NCBI RefSeq assembly: GCF_003610785.1
Contig: NZ_RAQQ01000002.1
Location: forward strand, 372,001-436,000
DNA: 64,000 bases
Direction of reading: 5' to 3'
DNA from: Micromonospora globbae
GTDB lineage: Bacteria; Actinomycetota; Actinomycetes; Mycobacteriales; Micromonosporaceae
The notes under the pieces: generated by a model
What the model was told of the DNA's origin: nothing
The model's input: the letters and a program-made list of their open reading frames with translations, nothing else
The model's database searches: none
In this document: positions 7,584 through 17,757 of the stretch, piece by piece
Layout of the letters: each line of letters opens with the position of its first letter
How positions within the stretch are numbered: the stretch's first letter is position 1
Position numbers and translations under genes: made by a program

Positions 7584-10136
7584 TCAGTCGTGGGCGATCG
7601 CGCCCAGGACGTTGATCCGGGCGGCCCGGATCGCGGGCAGCACCGCCGCGACGACGCCGACGATCGCGGCGAGGCCGAGGAAGACGCCCATCTGCGACCA
7701 GGGCAGGATCAGGTCGGTGATGCCCTCGTCCTTGAGGGCCTCGACCACGGCCGCGCCGAGACCGGCGCCGACGACGACGCCGAGCAGCGCCCCGAACACC
7801 GAGATCACCACGGCCTCCACGGTGATCATCCGCATGGTCTGGGCCCGGCGCAGGCCGATGGCCCGCAGCAGCCCCAGCTCGCGGGTGCGTTCCAGCACCG
7901 ACAGGGCGAGGGTGTTCACGATGCCGAGGACGGCGATCACGATGGCCAGCGCCAGCAGGATCTGGATCATCGTGAGCAGCCCGTCGAGCTGGCTGGCCTG
8001 CTGCTCGATGAACGCGTCCCGGTCCGCCACCGACACCTCGGGCGAGTCCGCGAGCAGCGCCTCGACCTGCGGCTGCACGTCCGCCACACGGGTGCCCGGG
8101 GCGAGCTGGATGAAGCCCTGGATCGGCTGCGGGATCGCGAAGTCGCGGGCCGCCTGCGGCGGCAGCACGACCGGGTTGGTGAGCTGGCTCGCCGTGTAGA
8201 TGCCGCTGACCGTGTAGGTGCGGGCGTCGCCCCGGGCCAGCTGCACCGGCACCGTCGAGCCGACCGACAGCCCGCGGTTCTTCGCGACGTCCGAACTGAC
8301 GAGCATCTCGTCCGGCGCGAGCCGGTCGATGTCACCCGCCGTGGGGGTCGCCCCGAAGATCTGCCGCAGCGCGCCGACCTCGCTGCTCGCGGCCACCCAC
8401 GTCCGCTCGCCGCCGACCACGGCCATGTCGCCGTACTCGCCGTCGACCAGCCGGACACCGGGGATCGCGGCGACCTTCTCCAGCACCGCCGGGTCGAACG
8501 TCGGCGGCCGGGGGCCGCTCTGCACCCCGGAGATCACCAGCTCGGCCTTGATGCTGTCCTGGGCGAGGCCGCTGATGCTGCTCTTGGCCGAGTCCAGGAT
8601 CACCGTCACGCCGGTGACCAGGGCGATGCCGACCATGAGCGCGGCCGCCGTGATGGCGGTGCGGCGCGGGTTGCGCCCCGAGTTGAGCCGGCCCAGCTTG
8701 CCCGGCACCGACCAGGCGAAGATCGTGCCGAGCAGGTTCACCACGGGCCGGCTGATGAGCGGCGTCAGCAGCGCGACGCCGATGAAGGCGAACAGCACCC
8801 CGCCGAGGATCGTCACCAGCGTGTTGTCGCCGGCGTTGCCGCCGAGCCCCAGGAAGAGCAGCACGGCGCCGACGGCCGTGACCAGCCCACCGGCCACCGT
8901 GATCTTCGTGAGCGGCCGGTCCGGGGTGGCCACGTCCTGCATGGCGGCGATCGGCGGGATCCGCGAGGCCCGCAACGCCGGCAGCAGCGCCGCCACCACG
9001 GTGATCACGATGCCGACGGCGAACGCGCTGATCACGGCGCTCGCAGGCACGCCCAGCCCGGCCAGGGTGAGCCCGCCGGCCAGGTTCCCGAACGCCCACG
9101 CCAGCAGCGCGCCGATGCCGATGCCGGCGGCCAGGCCGAGCACCGAGGCGATCAGACCCACGGCGACGGCCTCCAGCACCACCGAGCTGACGATCTGCCG
9201 CCGGCCCGCGCCGATGGCCCGCATGAGCGCCAGCTCCCGGGTCCGCTGCGCCACGATGATCGAGAACGTGTTGAGGATCAGGAACGTGCCCACCAGCAGC
9301 GCCACCGCCGCGAAGCCGAGCAGGATCCGGTTGAAGAAGGACAGCGCCTCCTTGAAGCCGGCCGCCGCCTCGTCGGAGAGCTGCTTGCCGGTCTTCACCT
9401 CGTACGCGTCGCCCACGGCCGTGGCCACCGCGTCACGCAGCGACTCGGCCGACACGCCGTCCGCGGCCTTCACCGACACGCTGTTGACGGTGCCCGCCTC
9501 GCCGAGCATCAGCCGCTGCGCCACCGGCGTGGTGAACATGATCTCGTTGGCCCCGCCGATGGAGTCCCGGCCGCCGCTGTAACCGAAGATCCCGACGATC
9601 GTGAACTCCTGCTTCGGGCCCAGGGGGGTGAGCACACCCACCCGGTCGCCGACGGCCACCTTTCCTGCCGTCGCGAGCCCCTTGTTGATCACGATCTCGC
9701 CGTCGGCGTTCGGGCCGCGACCCTCGCGCAGCCGGATCAGGTCCGACTCGCCGGTCCAGTTCTCACCCAACTGGGGCGGCCCGAACGAGGCCACCGCCTT
9801 GCCGTTGCTGCCGATCAGCCGCGCCCCGTCGGCGGCGATCACACCCGTGGCCTCGGCCACCCCCGGCACCGCGCGGACCTTCTCGACCGTCGCCGCCGGG
9901 AACGGCGGCGGCGTCTGCTCGCCCTCCATCTCCGACAGGGCGATCTTCGGCTTGGCCGCGACGTTGACGTCGATGCCCTCGTACGCGTCGGCGAAGATCG
10001 CGTCGAAGGTGCGGCCGAGGGTGTCGGTCAGCACGAACGCGCCGGAGACGAACATCACGCCCAGCACGACCGCCAGGCCGGACAGCACGAGCCGCAGCTT
10101 GCGCGCCAGCAGGCTCTTGAGCGTCGCCCGCAGCAT
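7584..10136 (-). CDS. ABC transporter permease, FtsX/MacB type with two FtsX domains
   Basis: This 850-residue membrane protein starts at ATG 10136, whose A is also the last base of the ATPase gene's TGA (TGATG overlap). It has an N-terminal transmembrane helix (LVLSGLAVVLGVMFVSGAFV), a large extracytoplasmic MacB-like periplasmic-core region, and two FtsX blocks: one around residues 260-420 (LLGFAAVALLVGTFLILNTF), the second at the C-terminus (ILLALAIVIAVLGIVNTLALS). Such permeases export peptides or lipoproteins or act as mechanotransmitters rather than importing solutes. It forms an operon with the ATPase upstream. A candidate MerR-type promoter lies ahead of the operon. Confidence 0.92.
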   Translation of the reverse strand: MLRATLKSLLARKLRLVLSGLAVVLGVMFVSGAFVLTDTLGRTFDAIFADAYEGIDVNVAAKPKIALSEMEGEQTPPPFPAATVEKVRAVPGVAEATGVIAADGARLIGSNGKAVASFGPPQLGENWTGESDLIRLREGRGPNADGEIVINKGLATAGKVAVGDRVGVLTPLGPKQEFTIVGIFGYSGGRDSIGGANEIMFTTPVAQRLMLGEAGTVNSVSVKAADGVSAESLRDAVATAVGDAYEVKTGKQLSDEAAAGFKEALSFFNRILLGFAAVALLVGTFLILNTFSIIVAQRTRELALMRAIGAGRRQIVSSVVLEAVAVGLIASVLGLAAGIGIGALLAWAFGNLAGGLTLAGLGVPASAVISAFAVGIVITVVAALLPALRASRIPPIAAMQDVATPDRPLTKITVAGGLVTAVGAVLLFLGLGGNAGDNTLVTILGGVLFAFIGVALLTPLISRPVVNLLGTIFAWSVPGKLGRLNSGRNPRRTAITAAALMVGIALVTGVTVILDSAKSSISGLAQDSIKAELVISGVQSGPRPPTFDPAVLEKVAAIPGVRLVDGEYGDMAVVGGERTWVAASSEVGALRQIFGATPTAGDIDRLAPDEMLVSSDVAKNRGLSVGSTVPVQLARGDARTYTVSGIYTASQLTNPVVLPPQAARDFAIPQPIQGFIQLAPGTRVADVQPQVEALLADSPEVSVADRDAFIEQQASQLDGLLTMIQILLALAIVIAVLGIVNTLALSVLERTRELGLLRAIGLRRAQTMRMITVEAVVISVFGALLGVVVGAGLGAAVVEALKDEGITDLILPWSQMGVFLGLAAIVGVVAAVLPAIRAARINVLGAIAHD

Positions 10137-10903
10137 CAGCCGTTCACCTCGGTCGGGGCGTCCAGCTTCTTCATCGTGTCCAGCACGGTCTCGGCGGTCG
10201 GCTCGATCAGCTCGGAGACGATCTGCCCGTCGGCGAGGAAGACCACCCGGTCGGCGTACGCGGCGGCCGTCGGGTCGTGGGTGACCATGACGATCGTCTG
10301 GCCGTGCTCCCGCACCGAGTTGCGCAGGAAGTTCAGCACCTCCGCGCCGGCGCGCGAGTCCAGGTTGCCCGTCGGCTCGTCCGCGAAGATCACCTCGGGG
10401 CGGGAGACCAGCGCGCGGGCGCACGCCACCCGCTGCTGCTGCCCGCCGGAGAGCTGCGCCGGGCGGTGGTCGAGCCGGTCCCGCAGACCGACCGTGTCGA
10501 TCACGGTGTCGTACCAGGCCGGGTCCGGCTTGCGCCCCGCGATCGACAGGGGCAGCAGGATGTTCTCCTTCGCGCTGAGCGTGGGCAGCAGGTTGAACTG
10601 CTGGAAGATGAAGCCCACCTTGTCCCGGCGCAGCTTCGTCAGCCCCGCGTCGCCGAGGCCGGTGACCGTGGTGTCGCCGATCGACACCGTCCCCCGGGTC
10701 ACCGTGTCCAGGCCCGCCAGGCAGTGCATGAGCGTCGACTTGCCGGACCCGGACGGGCCCATGATCGCGGTGAAGCGCCCCCGCTCGAACTCCGCGCTGA
10801 CCCCCCGCAGCGCGATGACCTGCGCCTCACCGCTGCCGTACACCTTCCACACGTCGCTCGCCCGGGCCGCGGCCTGCGCCTGCCGGCCTACCGTCGCGGT
10901 CAC
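10136..10903 (-). CDS. ABC transporter ATPase, LolD/MacB type
   Basis: This 255-residue cytoplasmic ATPase starts at GTG 10903. Walker A is GPSGSGKST (residues 49-57), the Q-loop is FIFQQFNLLP, the signature is LSGGQQQR, Walker B is VIFADEPTGNLDS, and the switch His is in MVTHD. The FNLLP and ADEPTGNLDS features are typical of LolD/MacB ATPases that pair with FtsX-type permeases. A C-terminal tail of about 25 residues extends beyond the core. Its stop codon overlaps the permease start. Confidence 0.95.
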   Translation of the reverse strand: MTATVGRQAQAAARASDVWKVYGSGEAQVIALRGVSAEFERGRFTAIMGPSGSGKSTLMHCLAGLDTVTRGTVSIGDTTVTGLGDAGLTKLRRDKVGFIFQQFNLLPTLSAKENILLPLSIAGRKPDPAWYDTVIDTVGLRDRLDHRPAQLSGGQQQRVACARALVSRPEVIFADEPTGNLDSRAGAEVLNFLRNSVREHGQTIVMVTHDPTAAAYADRVVFLADGQIVSELIEPTAETVLDTMKKLDAPTEVNG

Positions 10904-11257
10904 GTCGTCTCCCTCTTGTCGTCAGGTTGGTCCGCGCCGCCCCCGCTGGTTTCGACGCGGCAGTCCCATCGTCCGTGCTGGCCACCCCGGATCCGTCCGC
11001 CTACGGGCGGAGCCGGCGCGGATTTCCGCGCTGCGGGTGCCCCCCATCCCGGCTCAGGGTTGACCCTGACCGGGCGTGCCGTCGCCGCGTCCTCGTCGCC
11101 GCCGGCAACGGCACCCGGCCGACGCTAGGAGCTCACGCCGCGTGAGAGTCAACCGCGCCGGACCGTCTGCGGTCACGGTAGGTGACGGCGGCAACCGGGC
11201 CGTCGCACCACGGAGGGATCTTCGGGTACGCCCATCGACGTAGCCGGCCGGCCCGCC
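10904..11257. other. Intergenic region upstream of the ABC operon
   Basis: No gene is seen in these 354 nt. The region separates the response-regulator stop (11258) from the ABC ATPase start (10903) and holds the candidate promoter and operator at 11122-11152, implying a 5' leader of about 210 nt for the ABC operon. Confidence 0.6.
11122..11152 (-). promoter_or_regulatory. Candidate MerR-type promoter: -35, dyad in a 19-bp spacer, -10
   Basis: Read on the minus strand, TTGACT (11152-11147) is followed by a 19-nt spacer and TAGCGT (11127-11122). The spacer contains a perfect dyad CTCACGC-g-GCGTGAG (11132-11146). An over-long 19-bp spacer with a central dyad is the hallmark of promoters activated by MerR-family regulators that untwist DNA. 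It points toward the ABC exporter operon. No MerR gene is in the window. Confidence 0.55.
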
Positions 11258-11938
11258 CTACCCCCGAGGGCGGACCAGACCCGTCTCGTACGCGAGCACG
11301 ACGGCCTGCACCCGGTCCCGCAGTCCCAGTTTCGTGAGCACGTGCCCGACGTGGGTCTTGATCGTGGTCTCGCTCACCGACAGCTCGGCGGCGATCTCGG
11401 CGTTGGACAGCCCGCGCGCCACCTGCACGAGCACCTCCCGCTCACGGTCGGTCAGCGCCGCCAGGGAACGCGGCGGCGCCGCCGACGGGTCCGGCAGCAC
11501 GTCGGCGAAGCGGTCCAGCAGCCGCTTGAGGATCCGCGGCGCCACGACCGCCTCACCGGCGGCCACGGTGCGGATGGCCGTGACGAGGTCCTCGGCCGGC
11601 ACGTCCTTGGCCAGGAAGCCGCTCGCCCCGGCGCGCAGCGCCCCCACCACGTACTCGTCCAGGTCGAACGTGGTGAGGATCAGCACGCGCACCGGCAGCC
11701 GGGCGTCGACGATGGCCCGCGTGGCGGCCACCCCGTCCATCCGCGGCATCCGGATGTCCATGAGCACCACGTCGGGCAGCAGCCGGCGCGCCAGGTCCAC
11801 CGCCTCCACGCCGTCCCCGGCCTCGGCGACGACGTCCAGGTCGTCCTCGGTGCCCAGCACCATCCGGAACCCGGTGCGCAGCAGCGGCTGGTCGTCGGCG
11901 AGCAGGACGCGTACCGGCCGTGCCGTCCCGTCGGTCAT
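11258..11938 (-). CDS. Response regulator, NarL/LuxR family
   Basis: This 226-residue protein starts at ATG 11938 behind an AGGGGG site. The receiver domain (1-120) has acidic residues LLADDQ, phospho-acceptor D61 in LMDIRMP, and the conserved Lys in FLAKDV. The C-terminal LuxR-type helix-turn-helix runs from LTDREREVLVQVARG through SVSETTIKTHVGHVLTKLGL. The histidine kinase gene is 31 nt upstream on the same strand, so this is a cognate pair. Target genes are unknown; the ABC exporter downstream is a candidate by location only. Confidence 0.95.
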   Translation of the reverse strand: MTDGTARPVRVLLADDQPLLRTGFRMVLGTEDDLDVVAEAGDGVEAVDLARRLLPDVVLMDIRMPRMDGVAATRAIVDARLPVRVLILTTFDLDEYVVGALRAGASGFLAKDVPAEDLVTAIRTVAAGEAVVAPRILKRLLDRFADVLPDPSAAPPRSLAALTDREREVLVQVARGLSNAEIAAELSVSETTIKTHVGHVLTKLGLRDRVQAVVLAYETGLVRPRG

Positions 11939-11969
11939 CGTGCCCCCTGTCCCGCCCCGCCGCGCCGGC

Positions 11970-13163
11970 TCACGCCGCGACCTGGCCCTCTCGCTCCACC
12001 GGAATTCTCGCGTACACCCGGAAACCGCCGCCCGGGCGGGCGCCGGCCCGCAGCACCCCACCGTAGAGGCCGACCCGCTCCCGCATGCCCACCAGGCCGT
12101 GCCCCACCCGGGAGGTGTCGGGCGCCGGACCGCGCCCGGTGTCGGTCACCTCCACCTCGACGGCCGCCTCGCCGTAGGCGATGCGCACCTCGGCCGTCGC
12201 CGCGCCGGCGTGCTTGAGCACGTTGGTGAGCGCCTCCTGCACGATCCGGTAGACCGCCAGCGCCACCCCGTCCTCGACCACCCGCGGGCCGCCCTCCACC
12301 CGGACGGTCACGGGCAGGCCGGCCTCGCGGACCTGCTCGGCCAGGGCCTCGATGCCGGCCAGGCCGGGCTGCGGGGCGAGGTCGGCGGCCGGCTCCGCCT
12401 CGGTGCGCAGCACGTCCAGCAGCCGGCGCAGCTCCCGCAGCGTGGCGCGGCCCGTCTCCTCGATCGTGCCGATCACCTCGTCGGCGGCGTCCGGATCCCG
12501 GCGCAGCACCCGCCGCGCACCGGTGGCCAGCACCCCCATGACGCTCACGTGGTGCGCCACCACGTCGTGCAGCTCCCGGGCGATGCGCCGGCGCTCGTCG
12601 GCGACCGCCTGCGCCGCCAGCGCCCGCTGCTGCTCCTCGGCCACCCGGGCCCGCTCCCGCAGCGCGAGCGTCGCCGCCCGCCGGGCGTGCACCACCCGCC
12701 CCACCGCGTACGACAGCAGCCCGACTAGCAGGTTGTTCAGCACCAGCAGGACCGGCCCCACGTCCTGCGCGCTGCTCGGCGGGGCCACGACGGTGACCAC
12801 CACCACCGGCACCCACAGCACGGCCGCGGCCAGCGCCGCCGAGCGGGCCGGTCGCCGCGCCGCCAGGGTGTACGTGAGTATGGCGAACGCCAGACCCTGC
12901 GCGCCGGGACCGCCGCCGGTGAGCGCCGGCAGCGCCAGCGTCGGCAGCGCCGCGGCGACCGCCGCCCGGGGCGCGACCCGGCGCAGCGCGACGGGGAACG
13001 CGCACAGCACGCTCCAGAGCAGCGCGAGCGGCAGCGGATGCGGCGTGCTCCGCGGCGCCGCGATCACGGCGAACAGCGCGTCCAGCGCCACCAGGGCGGC
13101 GGCGAGGAGGGCGTCGACGGCCAGCGGGTGCCGGCGCAGCACCACCCACGGGCGCTCGGTCAT
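11970..13163 (-). CDS. Sensor histidine kinase, HisKA_3 (NarX/DesK) type
   Basis: This 397-residue protein has five or six hydrophobic N-terminal segments (about residues 14-160) with almost no extracytoplasmic loops, which suggests sensing within or at the membrane. The dimerisation/phosphoacceptor domain has H199 in RELHDVVAHHVSVMG, typical of HisKA_3. The HATPase domain follows with the N box VQEALTNVLKHA and glycine box DTGRGPAP...GHGLVGMRERV. It phosphorylates the response regulator encoded immediately downstream. Similar kinases beside FtsX exporters often sense cell-envelope stress; that link is inference. Confidence 0.93.
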   Translation of the reverse strand: MTERPWVVLRRHPLAVDALLAAALVALDALFAVIAAPRSTPHPLPLALLWSVLCAFPVALRRVAPRAAVAAALPTLALPALTGGGPGAQGLAFAILTYTLAARRPARSAALAAAVLWVPVVVVTVVAPPSSAQDVGPVLLVLNNLLVGLLSYAVGRVVHARRAATLALRERARVAEEQQRALAAQAVADERRRIARELHDVVAHHVSVMGVLATGARRVLRRDPDAADEVIGTIEETGRATLRELRRLLDVLRTEAEPAADLAPQPGLAGIEALAEQVREAGLPVTVRVEGGPRVVEDGVALAVYRIVQEALTNVLKHAGAATAEVRIAYGEAAVEVEVTDTGRGPAPDTSRVGHGLVGMRERVGLYGGVLRAGARPGGGFRVYARIPVEREGQVAA

Positions 13164-13239
13164 ACCGCGACGCTAGCCGCCGCCCGGCCGCGATGATCGT
13201 CGCCGAAGGTGAGCCTGCCCTCCTCCCCAGGGATGAGGG

Positions 13240-14157
13240 TCACTCGTCCGCGCCGGGGGGCGCCGGCCGCGACCGGGCGTCGCGCAGCGGGTCGGCGTCG
13301 GCCGCCCCCAGCGGGAACGGCGGCGGCGTGCCGCCGAAGCTCGGGCACCGCGCCTGGTGGCTGCACCAGTCGCACAGCCTGCTCGGTCGGGGCCGGAAGT
13401 CCTGCTGGGCGGTGGCCTGCTCGATCGCCCGCCACAGCGCCACCACCGTTCGTTCGAAGCGGACCAGTTCCTCGGCGTCGGGCGTGTAGTCGCAGACCTC
13501 CGCGTCGCGCAGGTAGAGCAGGCGCAGCACCCGGGGCACGACCCCCCGGGTGCGCCAGAGCACCAGCGCGTAGAACTTCAGCTGGAACAGGGCGCGCGCC
13601 TCGAACGCCTCCCGCGGCGCCCCGCCGGTCTTGTAGTCGACCACGCGCAGCGCCCCGTCCGGCGCCACGTCGAGCCGGTCGAGGTAGCCGCGGATCAGCA
13701 GCTCGTCGTCGACCACCGCGGAGATGAGGCTCTCCCGCTCGGCCGGCTCCAGCCGGCGCGGGTCCTCCACCGCGAAGTAGCCCTCCAGCAGCGCCGCGGC
13801 GGACCGGAGGAACTCGCCCACGGCCGCCGGGTCCGCGTCGGCACCGAACAGCTCCGCCAGCTCCGGCTGCTCGGTGACGAGCCGGTCCCACTGGGGGGCC
13901 ACCAGGTCGGCCGCCGCCGCCGGGGTGCGACCCCCGGCCGGCAGGTCGAACAGACGCTCCAGCACCGCGTGCACCAGCGTGCCCCGGGCCTGCTCGACGG
14001 TGGGCCGCTCGGGCAGCCGGTCGATGCTGCGGAAGCGGTAGAGCAGGGGGCAGGTCTTGAAATCCGCCGCCCGCGACGGCGACAGCGACGCCCGCACTGT
14101 CGGCGGCACCTCCGCCGCGGCCGTGGGCTGTCGCGTCGTCACCGGTTCCGCCGTCAT
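13240..14157 (-). CDS. RecB-family PD-(D/E)XK nuclease with Fe-S cluster cysteines
   Basis: This 305-residue protein carries the nuclease motif VVDYKTGG (D174, K176) preceded by a GYLDRLD acidic element. A four-cysteine set, C36 (FKTCPLLY) plus C262, C265 and C271 (LCDWCSHQARC), matches the 4Fe-4S arrangement of Cas4/AddB-type nucleases. Length and position next to trmI match the M. tuberculosis Rv2119-type conserved gene. It is probably a single-strand DNA exonuclease in repair; it is not part of a CRISPR locus. TAACCT (minus strand, 14170-14165) ends exactly 7 nt before the ATG, indicating a leaderless mRNA. Confidence 0.85.
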   Translation of the reverse strand: MTAEPVTTRQPTAAAEVPPTVRASLSPSRAADFKTCPLLYRFRSIDRLPERPTVEQARGTLVHAVLERLFDLPAGGRTPAAAADLVAPQWDRLVTEQPELAELFGADADPAAVGEFLRSAAALLEGYFAVEDPRRLEPAERESLISAVVDDELLIRGYLDRLDVAPDGALRVVDYKTGGAPREAFEARALFQLKFYALVLWRTRGVVPRVLRLLYLRDAEVCDYTPDAEELVRFERTVVALWRAIEQATAQQDFRPRPSRLCDWCSHQARCPSFGGTPPPFPLGAADADPLRDARSRPAPPGADE

Positions 14158-14231
14158 GCCCGGAAGGTTAGGGCACCGGTCTGACACCGCCCGCGCCCCC
14201 GCCGCCCGCGCGGCGCCGCGGGCGCAGTCCG

Positions 14232-16403
<2,172 letters not shown>

Positions 16404-16476
16404 CCGGCACGGGTGACGTGGCATGAGCGGACGGGGCGTCCGCGGACGAGGGTGTCGACCGGTGGGAGGCGGCGGC

Positions 16477-16560
16477 ATGAGCGAGCGCAGCGAGCGAGTC
16501 ATCGGGCACTGTGCGGTGGAGTCTCATGGTGGCGCCGACCGGAGGGAGGCGGCGGCATGA
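16477..16560 (+). CDS. 27-residue mini-ORF, repeat copy 1
   Basis: ATG 16477 has GGTGGGAGG upstream and opens a 27-codon frame beginning [11 protein letters not shown] and ending REAAA. Its TGA overlaps the next copy's ATG (ATGA at 16557-16560). It may be only a by-product of the repeat, but initiation signals are complete. A coupling or leader role is inference. Confidence 0.3.
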   Translation: MSERSERVIGHCAVESHGGADRREAAA

Positions 16561-16640
16561 GCGAGCGCAGCGAGCGAGTCATCGGGCACTGTGCGGTGGG
16601 GTCTCATGGTGGCGCCGACCGGTGGGAGGCGGCGGCATGA
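16557..16640 (+). CDS. 27-residue mini-ORF, repeat copy 2
   Basis: This is the same frame in the second repeat ([11 protein letters not shown]...DRWEAAA), with its own GGGAGG site. Its stop overlaps the ATG of the downstream gene (ATGA at 16637-16640). The chain of three ATGA junctions would couple translation of repeats and gene. No known protein function is recognised. Confidence 0.3.
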   Translation: MSERSERVIGHCAVGSHGGADRWEAAA

Positions 16641-17209
16641 GCAGCCCGGGTTACGGCGGTGGGGACCTGCCCGCGGTGTTCCCGGACTGGTCGCCCTACC
16701 AGGACCTGGAGTCGGCGGCGCGGGCCTACCTGCGCGACCCCGACATCGCCCTGGAGGCGCTCGGCGGCGTGCTGCGCGGGGCGTCCGTGCTGGGCTTCAC
16801 GCTGGAACGCTTCGTCAACGAGGTCAACGGGGTGTGGCAGGAGGTCGTCGTCTGCGACGGCAGCCGGCTCATCCTCTGGCACGGCGAGGACGTGCCGCCG
16901 GGGGAGGGGCCGCCCGGGTCGATGACCTCTTCCCTGCGGGTGGTGCCGGTCTCCACGGTCACCGAGGTGGGCTGCCGGCGCCGGCTCACCCGCTCCGAGA
17001 GCGGCGCCATCCGGGTCGACAGCATCGACGTCTACCTGCTGCTCAGCTCGCTCGACGAGGCGTCCGCGCCGGAGGAGATGGTCGGCGCGCCGCGGCACGA
17101 CGCGCTGCGCTTCGGCAAGACCCTCGACGACGGCGGGGCCGGGCAGATCGCCCGGTTGGAGGAGTTCGCCCGGCTCGTCGCCTCGGTGGTCGGCCGTCCG
17201 CTCCTGTAG
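16637..17209 (+). CDS. Conserved-looking protein of unknown function (190 aa)
   Basis: I do not recognise this family. The start is ATG 16637 with GGTGGGAGG upstream, inside the last repeat copy. The protein is soluble with no signal or membrane segment. It has an N-terminal helical part ([33 protein letters not shown]), a central stretch of alternating beta-type sequence ([39 protein letters not shown]) and an acidic C-terminal helix ([13 protein letters not shown]). Two cysteines (VVCDG, VGCRR) are present. It lies between trmI and the ferredoxin gene, next to mpa. Codon use is like its neighbours, so it is probably a real lineage-specific gene. A cytoplasmic binding or regulatory role is only a guess. 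Confidence 0.7.
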   Translation: MSSPGYGGGDLPAVFPDWSPYQDLESAARAYLRDPDIALEALGGVLRGASVLGFTLERFVNEVNGVWQEVVVCDGSRLILWHGEDVPPGEGPPGSMTSSLRVVPVSTVTEVGCRRRLTRSESGAIRVDSIDVYLLLSSLDEASAPEEMVGAPRHDALRFGKTLDDGGAGQIARLEEFARLVASVVGRPLL

Positions 17210-17284
17210 CGCGCAGTCCCCGGGCGGCGTCCCTCCCTCTACCAGGCGCTCCCTCCCCGGCGCGGTGCCCGCTCCGCGGAGCGC

Positions 17285-17593
17285 TCAGTCGCCGGCGTCG
17301 GGGCCGGCCACCTCCAGGCCGTCGCCCGCGCGCACCACGTGGATGCACTCGCCGGGGCACTCCCGCGCCGAGTCGATCACCTCGAGACGCAGGTGCTCCG
17401 GCACGTCCACCCGGCTGCCGGGAGCCTGCCGCAGCTCGCCGTCGGCGCCCTTCACGTACGCCAGGCCGTCGACGTCGAACTCGAACACCTCCGGGGCGTA
17501 CTGCACACAGAGACCGTCACCCGTGCAGAGATCCTGGTCCACCCAGACCTGGAGGTGGTCCGTCGCGACCTCCGCCACCGGCGCACCCCCCAT
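17285..17593 (-). CDS. Small acidic ferredoxin
   Basis: This 102-residue protein starts at ATG 17593 after GGGAGAAC. Cysteines at C23, C29 (LCTGDGLC), C79 and C83 (RECPGEC) resemble single-cluster 3Fe-4S/4Fe-4S ferredoxins that donate electrons to P450s or other oxidoreductases. The first pair is CxxxxxC rather than CxxCxxC, which favours a 3Fe-4S cluster with one extra cysteine. It is transcribed divergently from mpa, sharing a 164-nt intergenic region. No obvious redox partner gene is adjacent. Confidence 0.85.
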   Translation of the reverse strand: MGGAPVAEVATDHLQVWVDQDLCTGDGLCVQYAPEVFEFDVDGLAYVKGADGELRQAPGSRVDVPEHLRLEVIDSARECPGECIHVVRAGDGLEVAGPDAGD

Positions 17594-17757
17594 GTTCTCC
17601 CGTCCCACGCCCCGACGGTACCGGAACGGCCGCACCGGCCCGGTCGGCCCACCCTTCGCGATCAAGGTTCGGTGACAGGGGCGTTGCGCGGGACCGAATC
17701 GCGCTCATAGCGGCTAGTGTTAGGGCAGAACGTTCAAGCCCCCCGGGGAGGTGGGAC

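Larger units (their letters stand above)
16457..16642 (+). repeat. Tandem 80-bp direct repeat (2 full copies plus 26 bp)
   Basis: Units 16457-16536 and 16537-16616 are nearly identical, followed by a 26-bp partial copy (16617-16642) that contains the ribosome site and first codons of the next gene. Each unit carries GGGAGG, an ATGAGC start and a GAGCGAGCGCAGCGAGCGAG core of a kind seen repeatedly in actinobacterial intergenic DNA. The structure looks like two duplications of the translation-initiation region of the gene at 16637. Confidence 0.9.

Noticed and set aside
6027..11063. A 1678-codon open frame on the plus strand through the lipoprotein-peptidase, HAD and ABC genes.
   Set aside because: It is low-complexity Arg/Gly/His-rich sequence antisense to or out of frame with genes that have clear motifs; GC-rich DNA produces such frames.
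13240..14157. The Cas4-like nuclease as a sign of a CRISPR system.
   Set aside because: No repeat-spacer array or other cas gene is nearby, and the gene sits in the conserved trmI neighbourhood.
16413..16640. A 75-residue frame across the repeat ending ...[12 protein letters not shown].
   Set aside because: It merely reads through both repeat copies; only the two 27-codon frames have their own ribosome sites, and even these are weakly supported.
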